Shown: piece after piece, positions 4,861-12,369 of the stretch
Layout: each line of letters begins with the position of its first letter
Position numbering within the stretch: position 1 is the stretch's first letter
Source: JBAWYM01 sp037143575
Lineage (GTDB): Bacteria; Patescibacteriota; Gracilibacteria; Peribacterales; Peribacteraceae
DNA: 16,072 nt
Direction of reading: 5' to 3'
NCBI GenBank assembly: GCA_037143575.1
Contig: JBAWYM010000044.1
Coordinates: 1 to 16,072, forward strand
Made by a program: the position numbers and the translations under genes
Notes under the pieces: generated by a model
Told to the model about the DNA's origin: nothing
What the model saw: only the letters and a program-made list of their open reading frames with translations
The model's database searches: none

Positions 4861-7554
4861 ATGTCTTTAGTATTTTTAAAAATCCGTGCCGGCCAGGAGA
4901 ACGAACGTGGTCCACTCTATATGGAGTCGATGATTGCGGCGCTGCATTCGTTGCGGAATCGTGAGGGGATTACGTCTTTGCAAATCGGTGTGGGTCCCGA
5001 TCGCAAGATCGCGCTCTTCGTCCGGACATCGGCGGATACCGTCGGGCTCATCGAGAGCCAGCTCTACGCGCAATATCCAGATATCGATATCGATGTTCTG
5101 GAAGCGGATCCTTTCCTCGCTACCGAGAAGGAAGAGGTGGCGTACTGTGATCTCTCTCTCCATGACCCCGAGGTTCTTCCGATCAAGCGTCATCCGCAGT
5201 TCGATGACATGCTCGCACGGGTGAACGTCGATCCGATTGCCGGAATTACTTCCTCTCTTGCCCGAGCGCTGGTGCCGGGGATGCGCGGCCAGGTGCAGAT
5301 TCTCCTCGAGCCGCTCAGGAGTGAGCGTTTCCGCAAACGTGCACTCTGCTTCCTCCCGCTGCTCTCCAAAGGTCTGCCATCCCTGTCCCGCCGGTATGCC
5401 AATTTCTACACCCGTCTGGTGCTCTCCCGCGGTTGGCGGTACTTCGTATTCCTGCCCTTTTCTTTGCTGCTCGGGGGATTCCGCGCATCGCCGATTATCC
5501 GGCGCGTCTCTCCGTATTTCGCTTCTCCCGAAGAGCGCCCCACTCGTTCTCAGGATGAGGATGAGCGCGACAGTGAGCGCACAGCGGGCCGCGCGCATGA
5601 CCGTGAGGATTCCATCGCTGGTGCGGTCGACAAGGTCAATCGTCTGCTCTTCGTCTGCAATGTCCGTGTCAGTGTGATTACGCCCAAGGGCACACTCCTC
5701 GATGCCACCCGGAAGGTACAGGAGATCGTCGGGAGCTTCCGGCAGTTTTCCCTTCCGCAGAGCAATGAGTTCGACGTCGGTCCGGTGCAGCATGCCCGCG
5801 TTATTCCCAATAATTGGCGGGTAGCCCCGTATCTCCTCTCGACGGAGGAAGTCGCGACGATGTGGCATTTGCCGACGATCCTCGTCCAGACGCCGAATAT
5901 CGACTGGGTGCTCAGTAAGAAGCTCCAGCCTCCGGTGAATATCCCGATTCCCGGTCTCACCGATCCCGAAGGGGAGATCACTGTTTTGGGGGAATCCACC
6001 TTCCGCGGACACCGCGAGAAATTCGGTATCCGTCCGGATGACCGTCGTCGTCACGCGTACATCATCGGAAAGACCGGCATGGGAAAATCCACGCTCCTCG
6101 AGAACATGGTGCATGCGGATATTCAGGCGGGAAGGGGGATCGCCTATTTGGATCCGCACGGTGATACCGCCGATATCATCCCGCATTTCGTCCCGAAGAG
6201 CCGTCGCAATGATGTGGTGCTCTTCGATCCCGCCGATCGCGACTTTCCGCTCTCCTTCAACGTTCTCGACTGTCCCGATCCCCACCAGCGCCCCCTCGTC
6301 GCCTCCGGACTTATGGGCGTCTTCACCAAGCTGTGGCCGGGGATGTTCAGCGGACGCATGGAGCACATTCTCCGCAATACACTCTTGGCACTTCTCGAAA
6401 ATGAAGGATCCTCGATGCTCGGAATCATGCGGATGTTCGCCGACGATGCGTACCGTTCCCGCATGGTCGCGCACGTCACCGATCCGATGGTGAAGAGCTT
6501 CTGGCTGCAGGAGTACGCCGGCTGGTCCGCCAATTACCGCACGGAAGCCACGGCTGCTATTCAGAATAAAGTCGGACAGCTCCTCTCGACACCTCTCATT
6601 CGCAACATTGTCGGTCAAACCAAAAACAGTCTCAATCTCCGCCATGCCATGGATACGGGCAAGATCATCATCGTGAATCTCTCGAAGGGGAAGCTCGGAG
6701 AGGATACCTCGGCCTTCCTCGGCTCCATGCTCGTCACCAAGTTTCAGATCGAAGCGATGAGTCGCGCAAATGTCCCCGAGAGCGAACGCCCCGACTTCTA
6801 CCTGTACGTCGACGAATTCCAGAATTTCGCAACCGAGTCCTTCGCGACTATTCTCAGCGAGGCCCGCAAGTACCGGCTCAACCTCACGATGGCCAATCAG
6901 TACGTGGCGCAGCTGCTCGTGGGCGAGGGTAAGACGACACTCAAGGATGCGGTCTTCGGCAACGTGGGTTCCACGGTCTGCTTCCAGGTGGGTTCCGAAG
7001 ACGCGGAGATCTTCAGTTTGCAGTTCGAAGAAATGGTGATGCCCAAGGACATCCTGAGTCTGCCCAAGTACCACGCGTACGTCCGTCTCATGATCGATGG
7101 CGTGCCGAGCAAGCCCTTCTCCGTGACGACCCTTCCGCGCCCTCCCATCACCGTCGATCAGAAGAGTCTGGATATGCTGCGTAAGCTCTCGCGTGAGCGC
7201 TATGCCGAGAAGCGTGCAGTGGTGGAAGAGAAGATCAGCAAGTGGGCGATGAGCAGTTCCGAGGCGCAGAATAAGTCGCAATCTTCTAGTAAGGCCAAAG
7301 AGAAAGAGGAAGAAGAATTGAAGAAGGCCAAGAAGAAGGGGATGAAACTGGAGGAGTACCGCGCATGGCGCGATCGGGAGATGTGGACCAACGACTTCAA
7401 TATGCTGCGCAAGAAGGAGGTGATGGGTGAAGCTTTATTGGATGATGAGAAGAAGAAGTATGAGGAGCTGAAGGGGAATCTGGAGAAGAGTGGGGGAGTG
7501 CCTGCACTATCGAAGGCACTTTTGGATTTGCAGCAGAGGAAGAGCGCAGGGTGA
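4861..7554 (+). CDS. Type IV secretion-type DNA-binding ATPase (VirD4/TraG-HerA-like)
   Basis: 897 residues. The ATPase core starts at Walker A GKTGMGKST (403-411) and includes AYLDPHGDT (428-436), HILRNTLLALLE near 502-513, and Walker B FYLYVDEFQNF (646-656) with Asp651/Glu652. A MANQY motif (677-681) and GNVGSTVCFQVG (700-711) follow, as in VirD4/TraD coupling proteins and HerA-type translocases. The N-terminal 390 residues hold an alpha/beta region and one possible membrane-associated hydrophobic stretch (193-206), then an acidic linker (220-250). The C-terminus (775-895) is highly charged and likely coiled coil. Proteins of this layout are common and usually single-copy in CPR genomes, generally without the rest of a conjugation system, as here; a role in DNA pumping or pilus/competence-related transport is inference. 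It ends at TGA, showing UGA is a stop. No Shine-Dalgarno or convincing promoter is seen upstream. Alternative name: DUF87/HerA-domain protein. Confidence 0.85.
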   Translation: MSLVFLKIRAGQENERGPLYMESMIAALHSLRNREGITSLQIGVGPDRKIALFVRTSADTVGLIESQLYAQYPDIDIDVLEADPFLATEKEEVAYCDLSLHDPEVLPIKRHPQFDDMLARVNVDPIAGITSSLARALVPGMRGQVQILLEPLRSERFRKRALCFLPLLSKGLPSLSRRYANFYTRLVLSRGWRYFVFLPFSLLLGGFRASPIIRRVSPYFASPEERPTRSQDEDERDSERTAGRAHDREDSIAGAVDKVNRLLFVCNVRVSVITPKGTLLDATRKVQEIVGSFRQFSLPQSNEFDVGPVQHARVIPNNWRVAPYLLSTEEVATMWHLPTILVQTPNIDWVLSKKLQPPVNIPIPGLTDPEGEITVLGESTFRGHREKFGIRPDDRRRHAYIIGKTGMGKSTLLENMVHADIQAGRGIAYLDPHGDTADIIPHFVPKSRRNDVVLFDPADRDFPLSFNVLDCPDPHQRPLVASGLMGVFTKLWPGMFSGRMEHILRNTLLALLENEGSSMLGIMRMFADDAYRSRMVAHVTDPMVKSFWLQEYAGWSANYRTEATAAIQNKVGQLLSTPLIRNIVGQTKNSLNLRHAMDTGKIIIVNLSKGKLGEDTSAFLGSMLVTKFQIEAMSRANVPESERPDFYLYVDEFQNFATESFATILSEARKYRLNLTMANQYVAQLLVGEGKTTLKDAVFGNVGSTVCFQVGSEDAEIFSLQFEEMVMPKDILSLPKYHAYVRLMIDGVPSKPFSVTTLPRPPITVDQKSLDMLRKLSRERYAEKRAVVEEKISKWAMSSSEAQNKSQSSSKAKEKEEEELKKAKKKGMKLEEYRAWRDREMWTNDFNMLRKKEVMGEALLDDEKKKYEELKGNLEKSGGVPALSKALLDLQQRKSAG

Positions 7555-7574
7555 GGTCCTCTTCAATTCTGAGT

Positions 7575-7643
7575 GCAGGTCTTCGACCTGCGGTCTGCGA
7601 TCATGGGTTTTTCAAAATTTTCCGAGCGCGGGATGCTTCCCGC
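7575..7643. repeat. Two short hairpins downstream of the T4SS ATPase
   Basis: GCAGGTC-TTC-GACCTGC (7575-7591, 7-bp stem) and GCGGGA-TGCT-TCCCGC (7628-7643, 6-bp stem). They follow the ATPase stop and may end its transcript, though neither is followed directly by a T-run. Confidence 0.45.
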
Positions 7644-7710
7644 AGGAGACGGAGAGCGAAATCGTTGACTCCTATATCCCGCTTTCCTACACTCTTCTCG
7701 TGTTGGAAGT

Positions 7711-7815
7711 CATCCTCTCCGTCGGCAGCAAGTGCAAGCGAGCGCTGAGCGCAGGAGGATTGGCTGTGTAACGGAACCGGCCTGACTATCCCCCTTCGCT
7801 CAGCCAGCGGGGTTC
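7711..7815 (+). repeat. Structured ~110-bp repeat, copy A
   Basis: First of two diverged direct copies in the 457-nt spacer 7555-8011. The conserved core is CAAGTGCAAGC followed by a long hairpin: GCTGAGCG (7744-7751) pairs with CGCTCAGC (7797-7804), and AGGAGGAT (7753-7760) with ATCCCCCT (7788-7795, one mismatch). The tail CAGCGGGG is also conserved. It does not match a riboswitch consensus I know. Confidence 0.6.
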
Positions 7816-7867
7816 TTCTTTGTTGAATCTGATTCTCTCTTTTTCTTCCGGTGATGCGTTTCTGTTT

Positions 7868-7980
7868 CATCCTTTCCAAGGCCGCCAAGTCCAAGCTTCC
7901 GCTGAGCGGAGGAGGAATGGTCGTATGAGACGCTGACCATCATCCCACTCTTCCGCTCAGCCAGCGGCAGGGTGTTTTTT
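7868..7980 (+). repeat. Structured ~110-bp repeat, copy B
   Basis: Second copy, about 70% identical to copy A by eye. GCTGAGCGGA (7901-7910) pairs with TCCGCTCAGC (7952-7961); an apical ATGGTC (7917-7922) pairs with GACCAT (7935-7940). The outer stem is kept while the apical sequence differs from copy A. It ends in CAGCGGCAGGGTGTTTTTT, a T-run that could act as a weak terminator about 32 nt before the formyltransferase ATG. Confidence 0.6.
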
Positions 7981-8011
7981 CCGTACTCCATTTTCTTTTC
8001 CCCCACTCCTC

Positions 8012-8953
8012 ATGCATCCCACTCCTGAACACATTCCCGGCATGCACTTCTATGGACATCCTTCCCTTGCCGTTCCCGCTTCTTCTCCACGCAGTCCTGT
8101 TGGCGTTCTCTTCCTCACCTCTGTCCGTGATATCGGTGCCGATGATCACGTTGGTCAGATCGTTGCGACCGATGAGGGTCCCCGGAGAATGGAAGGGATC
8201 GTCGAGCGGACGGTGAACGAAACGCGTTCCGGCGGAGCTCTGGAAGGTATCCTGCGCGTCGCCGGTGTCGTAACTGATGATCTATCCCGTGACCTGCGTC
8301 ATTCCTCCTATCCGGTCATTCCAGAGCCTGGCAGAGATTGGATTCATCCCCTCGATCTGGAAACCACAGAAGGCCAGCTCGTCGTCGATCCACGGTTCAC
8401 CATCAATGTTCCCTCCGATTTTCGGGCTCTCCCCAGAGCTGACCGTGATGGCCGGGCACAGCGCAAAGAAGCCTTCGAGCGGAGGGTGATGGATATCGCC
8501 GATGAGCGGGGAGCCGACGTCATCGTCTCCGATCACTACATGGCCTGGATCCAGTACATGATCAACGATCAGTACGGCCGCTATGGCAGAGTCCTCAATA
8601 TCCATCCGGCGGTGACGATCCCCGGCCACCCCTTCTGCTTCACCGGCAAAACTCCCACTGGCGATGCCATTCGCCATGCTCAAACAGGGCAACCCACCTT
8701 CACCGGCGCAACACTGCACTTCGTGGATCCGGAGATCGATCACGGTCCGCCCATTGCCGTCGCTTCCGCAACCCCTGTTCATGCAGATGACGAACCCGAG
8801 AGACTTCGATACCGCAATTATCAGCAGTCCAAACTCCCACTGTTTATCGCGGGCATGCGGCACTATGTTGAGCGCATTCTGCCGCAGCTCGACGCTTTGG
8901 ATGTGAATTCCCTTTCCCTCCTAACCCATGACGCATCTATCCGCGCTGCTTAA
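8012..8953 (+). CDS. PurN-like formyltransferase family protein
   Basis: 313 residues. The C-terminal half carries the 10-formyl-THF-dependent formyltransferase signature: VLNIHPAVTIPG (194-205) with Asn196 and His198, and GATLHFVDPEIDHGPPI (232-248) with Asp243. These correspond to the Asn/His/Asp catalytic set of PurN. A nucleotide/folate Rossmann-like start is seen at VGVLFLTSV (30-38). PurN is about 200 residues; here an insert (about 90-165) and a C-terminal extension make it longer, so the formyl acceptor may differ from glycinamide ribonucleotide (sugar-nucleotide or other amine acceptors are alternatives). No purine genes are nearby. Start is uncertain between ATG 8012 and ATG 8042. 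Its end overlaps the next gene by 26 nt, which implies co-transcription and coupled translation. Confidence 0.75.
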   Translation: MHPTPEHIPGMHFYGHPSLAVPASSPRSPVGVLFLTSVRDIGADDHVGQIVATDEGPRRMEGIVERTVNETRSGGALEGILRVAGVVTDDLSRDLRHSSYPVIPEPGRDWIHPLDLETTEGQLVVDPRFTINVPSDFRALPRADRDGRAQRKEAFERRVMDIADERGADVIVSDHYMAWIQYMINDQYGRYGRVLNIHPAVTIPGHPFCFTGKTPTGDAIRHAQTGQPTFTGATLHFVDPEIDHGPPIAVASATPVHADDEPERLRYRNYQQSKLPLFIAGMRHYVERILPQLDALDVNSLSLLTHDASIRAA

Positions 8954-9590
8954 GTCGCTGCAGCCCCATCGGCTTTTCGGCTCTGCTCTGCGAGGCGAGC
9001 CTCACGTCTTCGATTTTTCTCCGGATAATCCTGCCGTTGCCCTCTGGGACACCGCTCACTTCGCACCATTCCAGGAGGCGGTGTATGGGGAACTGGAGCA
9101 AAGTGGGAAGTCCTGGGGCATTGGCAGGTACCTGGAGGATCGTTCTGGATTGCTCCACAGCTATCCTCAGATCATCGATGAAGGCCGGGTGATTCACGCT
9201 GGGCTCGATATCACGGCGCTTCCCGGGACAGCGCTCTTTGCTCCGCTAAACAGCGAGGTGATCGAAGCGGGCAAGGAGGAGGGACTGGGCAATTACGGTG
9301 GCTATGTCCTCCTCCGTCATTGTCTTGGGTCCGAGCAGTTCTATTCTTTCTACGGCCATCTCTGCTCACGGCATCGCGTCACCCAAGGTCAGAAGCTTCT
9401 CGCCGGTGCATCATTTGCCGTCATCGGGGAAGCGGAGGACAGCGGTGGGTGGTTCACCCATACGCATCTGCAGATGCTCACAGAGAAGGCGATGGAGCAG
9501 GGGAGGATGCTGCAGGGGTATATTACGCAGGAGGATCTTGCGAAGGTGGATGAGCTCTTCCCGTCGCCGCATTTGCTGTTTCGGTATTGA
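8928..9590 (+). CDS. M23-family metallopeptidase (LytM/lysostaphin-like), no signal peptide
   Basis: 220 residues. The M23 zinc and catalytic motifs are complete: HAGLD (His90, Asp94), FYGHL (His144) and HTH (His178, His180). Beta-rich segments between them, such as GTALFAPLNSEVIEAG (100-115) and GYVLLRH, match the LytM fold. Known members cut peptidoglycan cross-bridges or activate amidases, usually after export. This one has no signal peptide or transmembrane helix, so it may act in the cytoplasm, leave by another route, or work on a non-wall substrate. The ATG at 8928 lies inside the formyltransferase gene in another frame (26-nt overlap). The N-terminal ~80 residues are unassigned. It ends with TGA, followed by a 30-bp palindrome. 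Confidence 0.8.
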   Translation: MTHLSALLKSLQPHRLFGSALRGEPHVFDFSPDNPAVALWDTAHFAPFQEAVYGELEQSGKSWGIGRYLEDRSGLLHSYPQIIDEGRVIHAGLDITALPGTALFAPLNSEVIEAGKEEGLGNYGGYVLLRHCLGSEQFYSFYGHLCSRHRVTQGQKLLAGASFAVIGEAEDSGGWFTHTHLQMLTEKAMEQGRMLQGYITQEDLAKVDELFPSPHLLFRY

Positions 9591-9613
9591 TTTCATTTGA
9601 TGTAGCTCAGTCA

Positions 9614-9643
9614 CGTAGCCGGGGTTCATGAACCCCGGCTACG
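9614..9643. repeat. Perfect 30-bp palindrome
   Basis: CGTAGCCGGGGTTCA is followed immediately by its exact reverse complement. The RNA would fold into a very stable hairpin with a minimal loop. It lies 24 nt after the M23 stop and could end that transcript, but no U-run follows; a REP-like dispersed element is an alternative. Confidence 0.75.
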
Positions 9644-9796
9644 GCGGTTTGAAAGGTTTGGAAAAGGTTAGAGAAGCCTGAAAGGTGGGGATTATTGTCT
9701 GAATTGAGCGCGGGCTTCCTTTCCTGTATGCCCAGAGCATGTCGAATGGGAGCCGGATCGAAGGACCCCCTACATGATTTTACACCCTAGGCATAA

Positions 9797-10528
9797 CAAA
9801 AAGACCGGACATGGGTCCAGTCTTTTGTGTTTGTGTCTCTCCGGGACTATCGGAAGCAAGTGAATCGCTTCGCGAGTCTGTGGGGAGAAGAATGGAGGGA
9901 GGTACCTCCTCCCCACTACGCTCATTGAGCTTCGCGGGGTGTACTATCTGCCGTGCTTGGGTCCTTGTTTAGCCTCGTGACCTTCGAGGTTCCCGTGCCA
10001 GGATCACAAACCCCGCGCAAGGCGGAGGGATCCATGGGAAGGAGGGGTGCACCAGAGTGTTTTCCTCAAAACACGGTGATGACATTGCACAGCAGAGAGG
10101 ATGGTGGTCGCTTGATGTGAACGTGGCGGTCTTCGCTTCGAAGATGACACGGACCCTCTTGATCGGCCTCGATGCAGGGACGAGCCCTTGCGAGAAGCGT
10201 TTTCAGCGGTGGTCAACAGGTTCATACGGCTTTGCCGGTACGAGGTCCTGTGCGCTCTATCGTGACCATGTTACCTATACCCAATATTATCCAATGAAGG
10301 AGTGAAGTCGGCTGGGAGGAACATGCGCGCGAGCGCTATAGTGACCACCATTCTCTCTGCGTAATTTCCTGTGGTGTGAAGGAGCGTGTGTATCCGCGTC
10401 CCCGTCTGACTTCTTCTGCAGGCGGGGGCGCGGAATGTTTGTGTGTCTCTTGGTGTAGAAGATTTTCGAGGGAGAGGCCGCAGGCCGACCCCTTGCGGGG
10501 GCTAAGTCCCTGATCTGCCGAAGCAAAT
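9797..10528 (-). ncRNA. Candidate large structured non-coding RNA, no known family
   Basis: About 730 nt without a credible ORF, packed with helices (plus coordinates): 10505-10510/9843-9848 closing GGGACT; CCCC-GCAA-GGGG at 10489-10500; 10476-10486; 10394-10408/10419-10433 (15 positions); 10092-10109/10343-10360 (18 positions, one non-Watson-Crick) enclosing a multibranch of 10130-10144, 10216-10251, 10252-10257/10331-10336 and 10267-10272/10320-10325; 10050-10078; 9933-9940/10010-10017; 9880-9916. For the minus strand: promoter TTGTGC-N16-TACAAT, the terminator at 9799-9826, a GNRA (GCAA) tetraloop and A-rich linkers such as GAGACACACAAACA. Against it: two long helices show three positions that are G.U on plus but A.C on minus. 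I looked for RNase P, tmRNA, SRP and group II intron domain V signatures and found none. Confidence 0.6.
9799..9826 (-). terminator. Intrinsic terminator for the minus-strand structured RNA
   Basis: Read on the minus strand: AAAAGAC-U-GGAC, loop CCAU, GUCC-G-GUCUUUU. Twelve pairs including one U.G, running into UUUUUGUU. Read on the plus strand the same position is a C.A mismatch and the U-run is shorter, so minus is favoured. Confidence 0.7.
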
Positions 10529-10534
10529 CGCATC

Positions 10535-10562
10535 ATTGTATTCGTGGAATGAATTTGCACAA
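10535..10562 (-). promoter_or_regulatory. Promoter of the candidate structured RNA
   Basis: On the minus strand TTGTGC (10562-10557), 16-nt spacer, TACAAT (10540-10535). The -35 style and the 16-nt spacing match those of the DeoR-like and rpmE promoters. Predicted transcription start is near 10528. Confidence 0.6.
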
Positions 10563-10624
10563 GGAATACTCATAGCCGGAAGATCATCAGTATGTCTGAA
10601 TACAATTATTGTTCTTTTCTGAGA

Positions 10625-10650
10625 TTTAATAAAATGGCTTATAAAAGCCA
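10625..10650 (-). terminator. Candidate terminator of the mscS-like transcript
   Basis: On the minus strand TGGCTT-TTAT-AAGCCA (10650-10635) is followed by TTTTATT. It lies about 230 nt beyond the channel gene's stop and just before the structured-RNA promoter, separating the two units. The surrounding 10540-10740 stretch is AT-rich and contains no gene. Confidence 0.55.
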
Positions 10651-10756
10651 ATAACATTCAATACGGACATGACAAGTACACTCAACAATTCCTGAGTCAG
10701 GTTTACTCGTCTTTTTCTGATGCTGGGAAATCGGTTATATAAATTTCCTTGCGTCC

Positions 10757-10832
10757 CCCCCCTCACCCAACCCCTTCGTCAGGCTCAGGGCAGGCTCTCT
10801 CCCCCTGCGGGTGGAGAGGAGAAATGGAATCT
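10757..10832. repeat. Dispersed 'CCCTCACCC...CTCTCCCCC' hairpin repeat, copy 2
   Basis: Second copy of the 4749-4799 element. Hairpin CTCTCC-C-CC (10797-10805), loop TGCG, GG-T-GGAGAG (10810-10818), followed by the shared ATGGAATC. An inserted CGTCAGGCTCAGGGCAGGCT segment belongs to the other dispersed family. Confidence 0.6.
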
Positions 10833-10878
10833 CTGTGGAGGTTTCTTGTCGGCAGAACAAGATCGTAGGTTAATGATG

Positions 10879-12252
10879 TTATGGTTTTTCTTTCTGATCT
10901 TCCTTCAGCTCAATTCCTTCTTCCAGGAATTTTCGGAGGATTTCCCGGATGATGAGGGTGGTAATCGCCCTGCGCTGACCGATGGGGGCCGGGAAGCACA
11001 TGAGGAGTTCAATGTCTCCGTCTTTCGTGAGTTCCATGTACACGCGGGAAGATGGATGCTCGCGGGAGACGGCGTAGCCACGCATGCGCTGATCATTCTG
11101 TTCCTGCGCCAGGTGGGAAGAAGAGGCGGTTTCGTGCTTCACGATGTCATCGAGGATGTGGAAGGCACGATCGCTCTGGCTCATATGCTTCAGGAGCACG
11201 GGGATTTCCACGTTTTCGAAATCGGAAGTGGAGTGCCAATTGATGAGGGGCTGCGAAAGGAGCTTCTCATTGGGGATGCGCATCAGCTGCCCCACGTGGC
11301 CCACTTCCGCCATTTCCTCCGTGCGCGCCAGAAGGATCGTGGTGTACAGCAGTCCGATATCCACGACGTCGCCTGTCACATTGCCGATAGTGACACGCTG
11401 GCCCAGAGCGATGATATTCCGTGCACCCACCCATCCGATGAGCCCCTTGATCATGTCCTGCGAGACAATGACGAGAGCGGCGCCCACGAGCGCGAAGACG
11501 GTGACGACGCTGGGATCGGAGAAGACCTTCTGGATGAGCCAAAATGCGATACCGACGTAGACGATGAATGAGAAGAACTTCGTGGTCATGTACCGCAGTC
11601 TCCGGTTGGGGATGTGATCGAAGAAGTGCAGGCGGATCATGCGTTCTGCCCAGAAGATGCCAAGGAAGATCGCGAGATACAGCAGGAAATTCACGAAGAG
11701 CCCGATGGTGCGCAATTGCTGTTCGTTACTGAATTGGTTCAGGCGGTCCTGCTGTGTCTTCTGAATCGCCTGGAGTGCGCTGAGGCGCTCTTCCAGTACT
11801 CCCTGCTTGGCAAGGAGTTCCGGTTCGTTTTTCGTCAGCATGATCTGGCCGGGCAGGGGAGCGCCAGTACCGCTTACCGCCCAGTCTCGGTAGAGTTTTT
11901 CTTCTTTTTCGAAGAGAGAGATATCTACTTTAGTCTCGTCGATGAGGCTACTCATAGTGGTCACGATGGTCCGCTGACGTTCGATGGCTTTTGCGGTGGT
12001 ATCCGCAGTATCTGCACTCTGCGATTTGACGTAGGTATCCAGATCCTTCCGGATTTCTGCTTGAATCACGGTGCGTTCGGCAGTGATATTCTGCTGGATG
12101 GCATCGGCGGCTTTCTGTGTTTTGGCTTTCAGAAGTGAGTCGTAGCGCCACTGTAGGCGGGTGTAGTCGGTCTGGTCCTGGATTTGGGCGAAGGCGGGGG
12201 TTGTTACTAGGAACAGCGTCGTTGCGATGATGAGGAAGATGGGGCGTTTCAT
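10879..12252 (-). CDS. MscS-family mechanosensitive ion channel
   Basis: 457 residues. A cleavable signal peptide (MKRPIFLIIATTLFLVTTPAFA, cut after about 22) is followed by a periplasmic, largely coiled-coil region (25-180). Then three hydrophobic helices: about 183-202, 225-243 and the pore-lining-like 249-268 (ALVGAALVIVSQDMIKGLI). The MscS beta domain begins at IIALGQRVTIGNVTGDVVDIG (280-300). The mixed alpha/beta C-terminal domain follows. Family members open under membrane tension and release solutes during osmotic down-shock. The N-terminal coiled coil makes it longer than E. coli MscS (286 residues), closer to MscK/YbdG-like designs. The frame stays open 36 codons upstream, but the ATG at 12252 starts the signal peptide and lies 9 nt from TGCTACACT. 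Last gene of the minus-strand run. Confidence 0.88.
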   Translation of the reverse strand: MKRPIFLIIATTLFLVTTPAFAQIQDQTDYTRLQWRYDSLLKAKTQKAADAIQQNITAERTVIQAEIRKDLDTYVKSQSADTADTTAKAIERQRTIVTTMSSLIDETKVDISLFEKEEKLYRDWAVSGTGAPLPGQIMLTKNEPELLAKQGVLEERLSALQAIQKTQQDRLNQFSNEQQLRTIGLFVNFLLYLAIFLGIFWAERMIRLHFFDHIPNRRLRYMTTKFFSFIVYVGIAFWLIQKVFSDPSVVTVFALVGAALVIVSQDMIKGLIGWVGARNIIALGQRVTIGNVTGDVVDIGLLYTTILLARTEEMAEVGHVGQLMRIPNEKLLSQPLINWHSTSDFENVEIPVLLKHMSQSDRAFHILDDIVKHETASSSHLAQEQNDQRMRGYAVSREHPSSRVYMELTKDGDIELLMCFPAPIGQRRAITTLIIREILRKFLEEGIELKEDQKEKP

Positions 12253-12261
12253 GATGGGGGG

Positions 12262-12270
12262 AGTGTAGCA
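12262..12270 (-). promoter_or_regulatory. Extended -10 (TGCTACACT) of the mscS-like gene
   Basis: TGCTACACT on the minus strand, -10 ending 9 nt before the ATG. Sequence and spacing are identical to the rpmE promoter. No clear -35. Predicted 5' leader about 2-3 nt. Confidence 0.6.
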
Positions 12271-12292
12271 CGGGAGTGTTCTTGGCTGACGA

Positions 12293-12349
12293 AATGGACA
12301 ATGAAACAATGGCCAATTGTCCATTGGCCAATGAATCATTTTCCATTGG
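12293..12349. repeat. Heptamer/octamer array with nested palindromes between glyA and mscS
   Basis: Alternating 7- and 8-nt units (AATGGAC, AATGAAAC, AATGGCC, AATTGTCC, ATTGGCC, AATGAATC, ATTTTCC). Inside are the inverted repeat AATGGACAAT/ATTGTCCATT (12293-12302/12316-12325), the palindrome CATTGGCCAATG (12322-12333) and CCAATG/CATTGG. Confidence 0.65.
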
Positions 12350-12369
12350 ATCGCGAACAATGTTCAGGT

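Noticed and set aside
4876..7281. 801-codon open frame antisense to the T4SS ATPase
   Set aside because: It exactly mirrors the codon bias of the sense gene; the translation is His/Arg/Glu-rich low-complexity with no domain, while the sense frame has Walker A/B and a full fold.
4862..7554. Full conjugation or mobile element around the T4SS ATPase
   Set aside because: No relaxase, VirB4, pilin, integrase or att-like repeats nearby; such ATPases are common stand-alone chromosomal genes in CPR bacteria.
7601..8006. Small minus-strand ORFs (7601-7894, 7800-8006)
   Set aside because: Their similarity to each other comes from the two DNA repeat copies; no protein features and no start signals.
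10004..10305. Small ORFs inside the structured-RNA region on both strands
   Set aside because: Short, basic, without motifs, and explained by a hairpin-dense RNA gene.
9840..10520. RNase P RNA, tmRNA, SRP RNA or group II intron
   Set aside because: No GAAAGTC/ACAGAA core, no tRNA-like ends with a tag frame, no SRP GGAAG...GCAGCC core, and no domain V on either strand.
10720..11571. 283-codon plus-strand frame antisense to the mscS-like gene
   Set aside because: Its first part translates the dispersed repeat and the rest is the complement of the channel's conserved beta domain.
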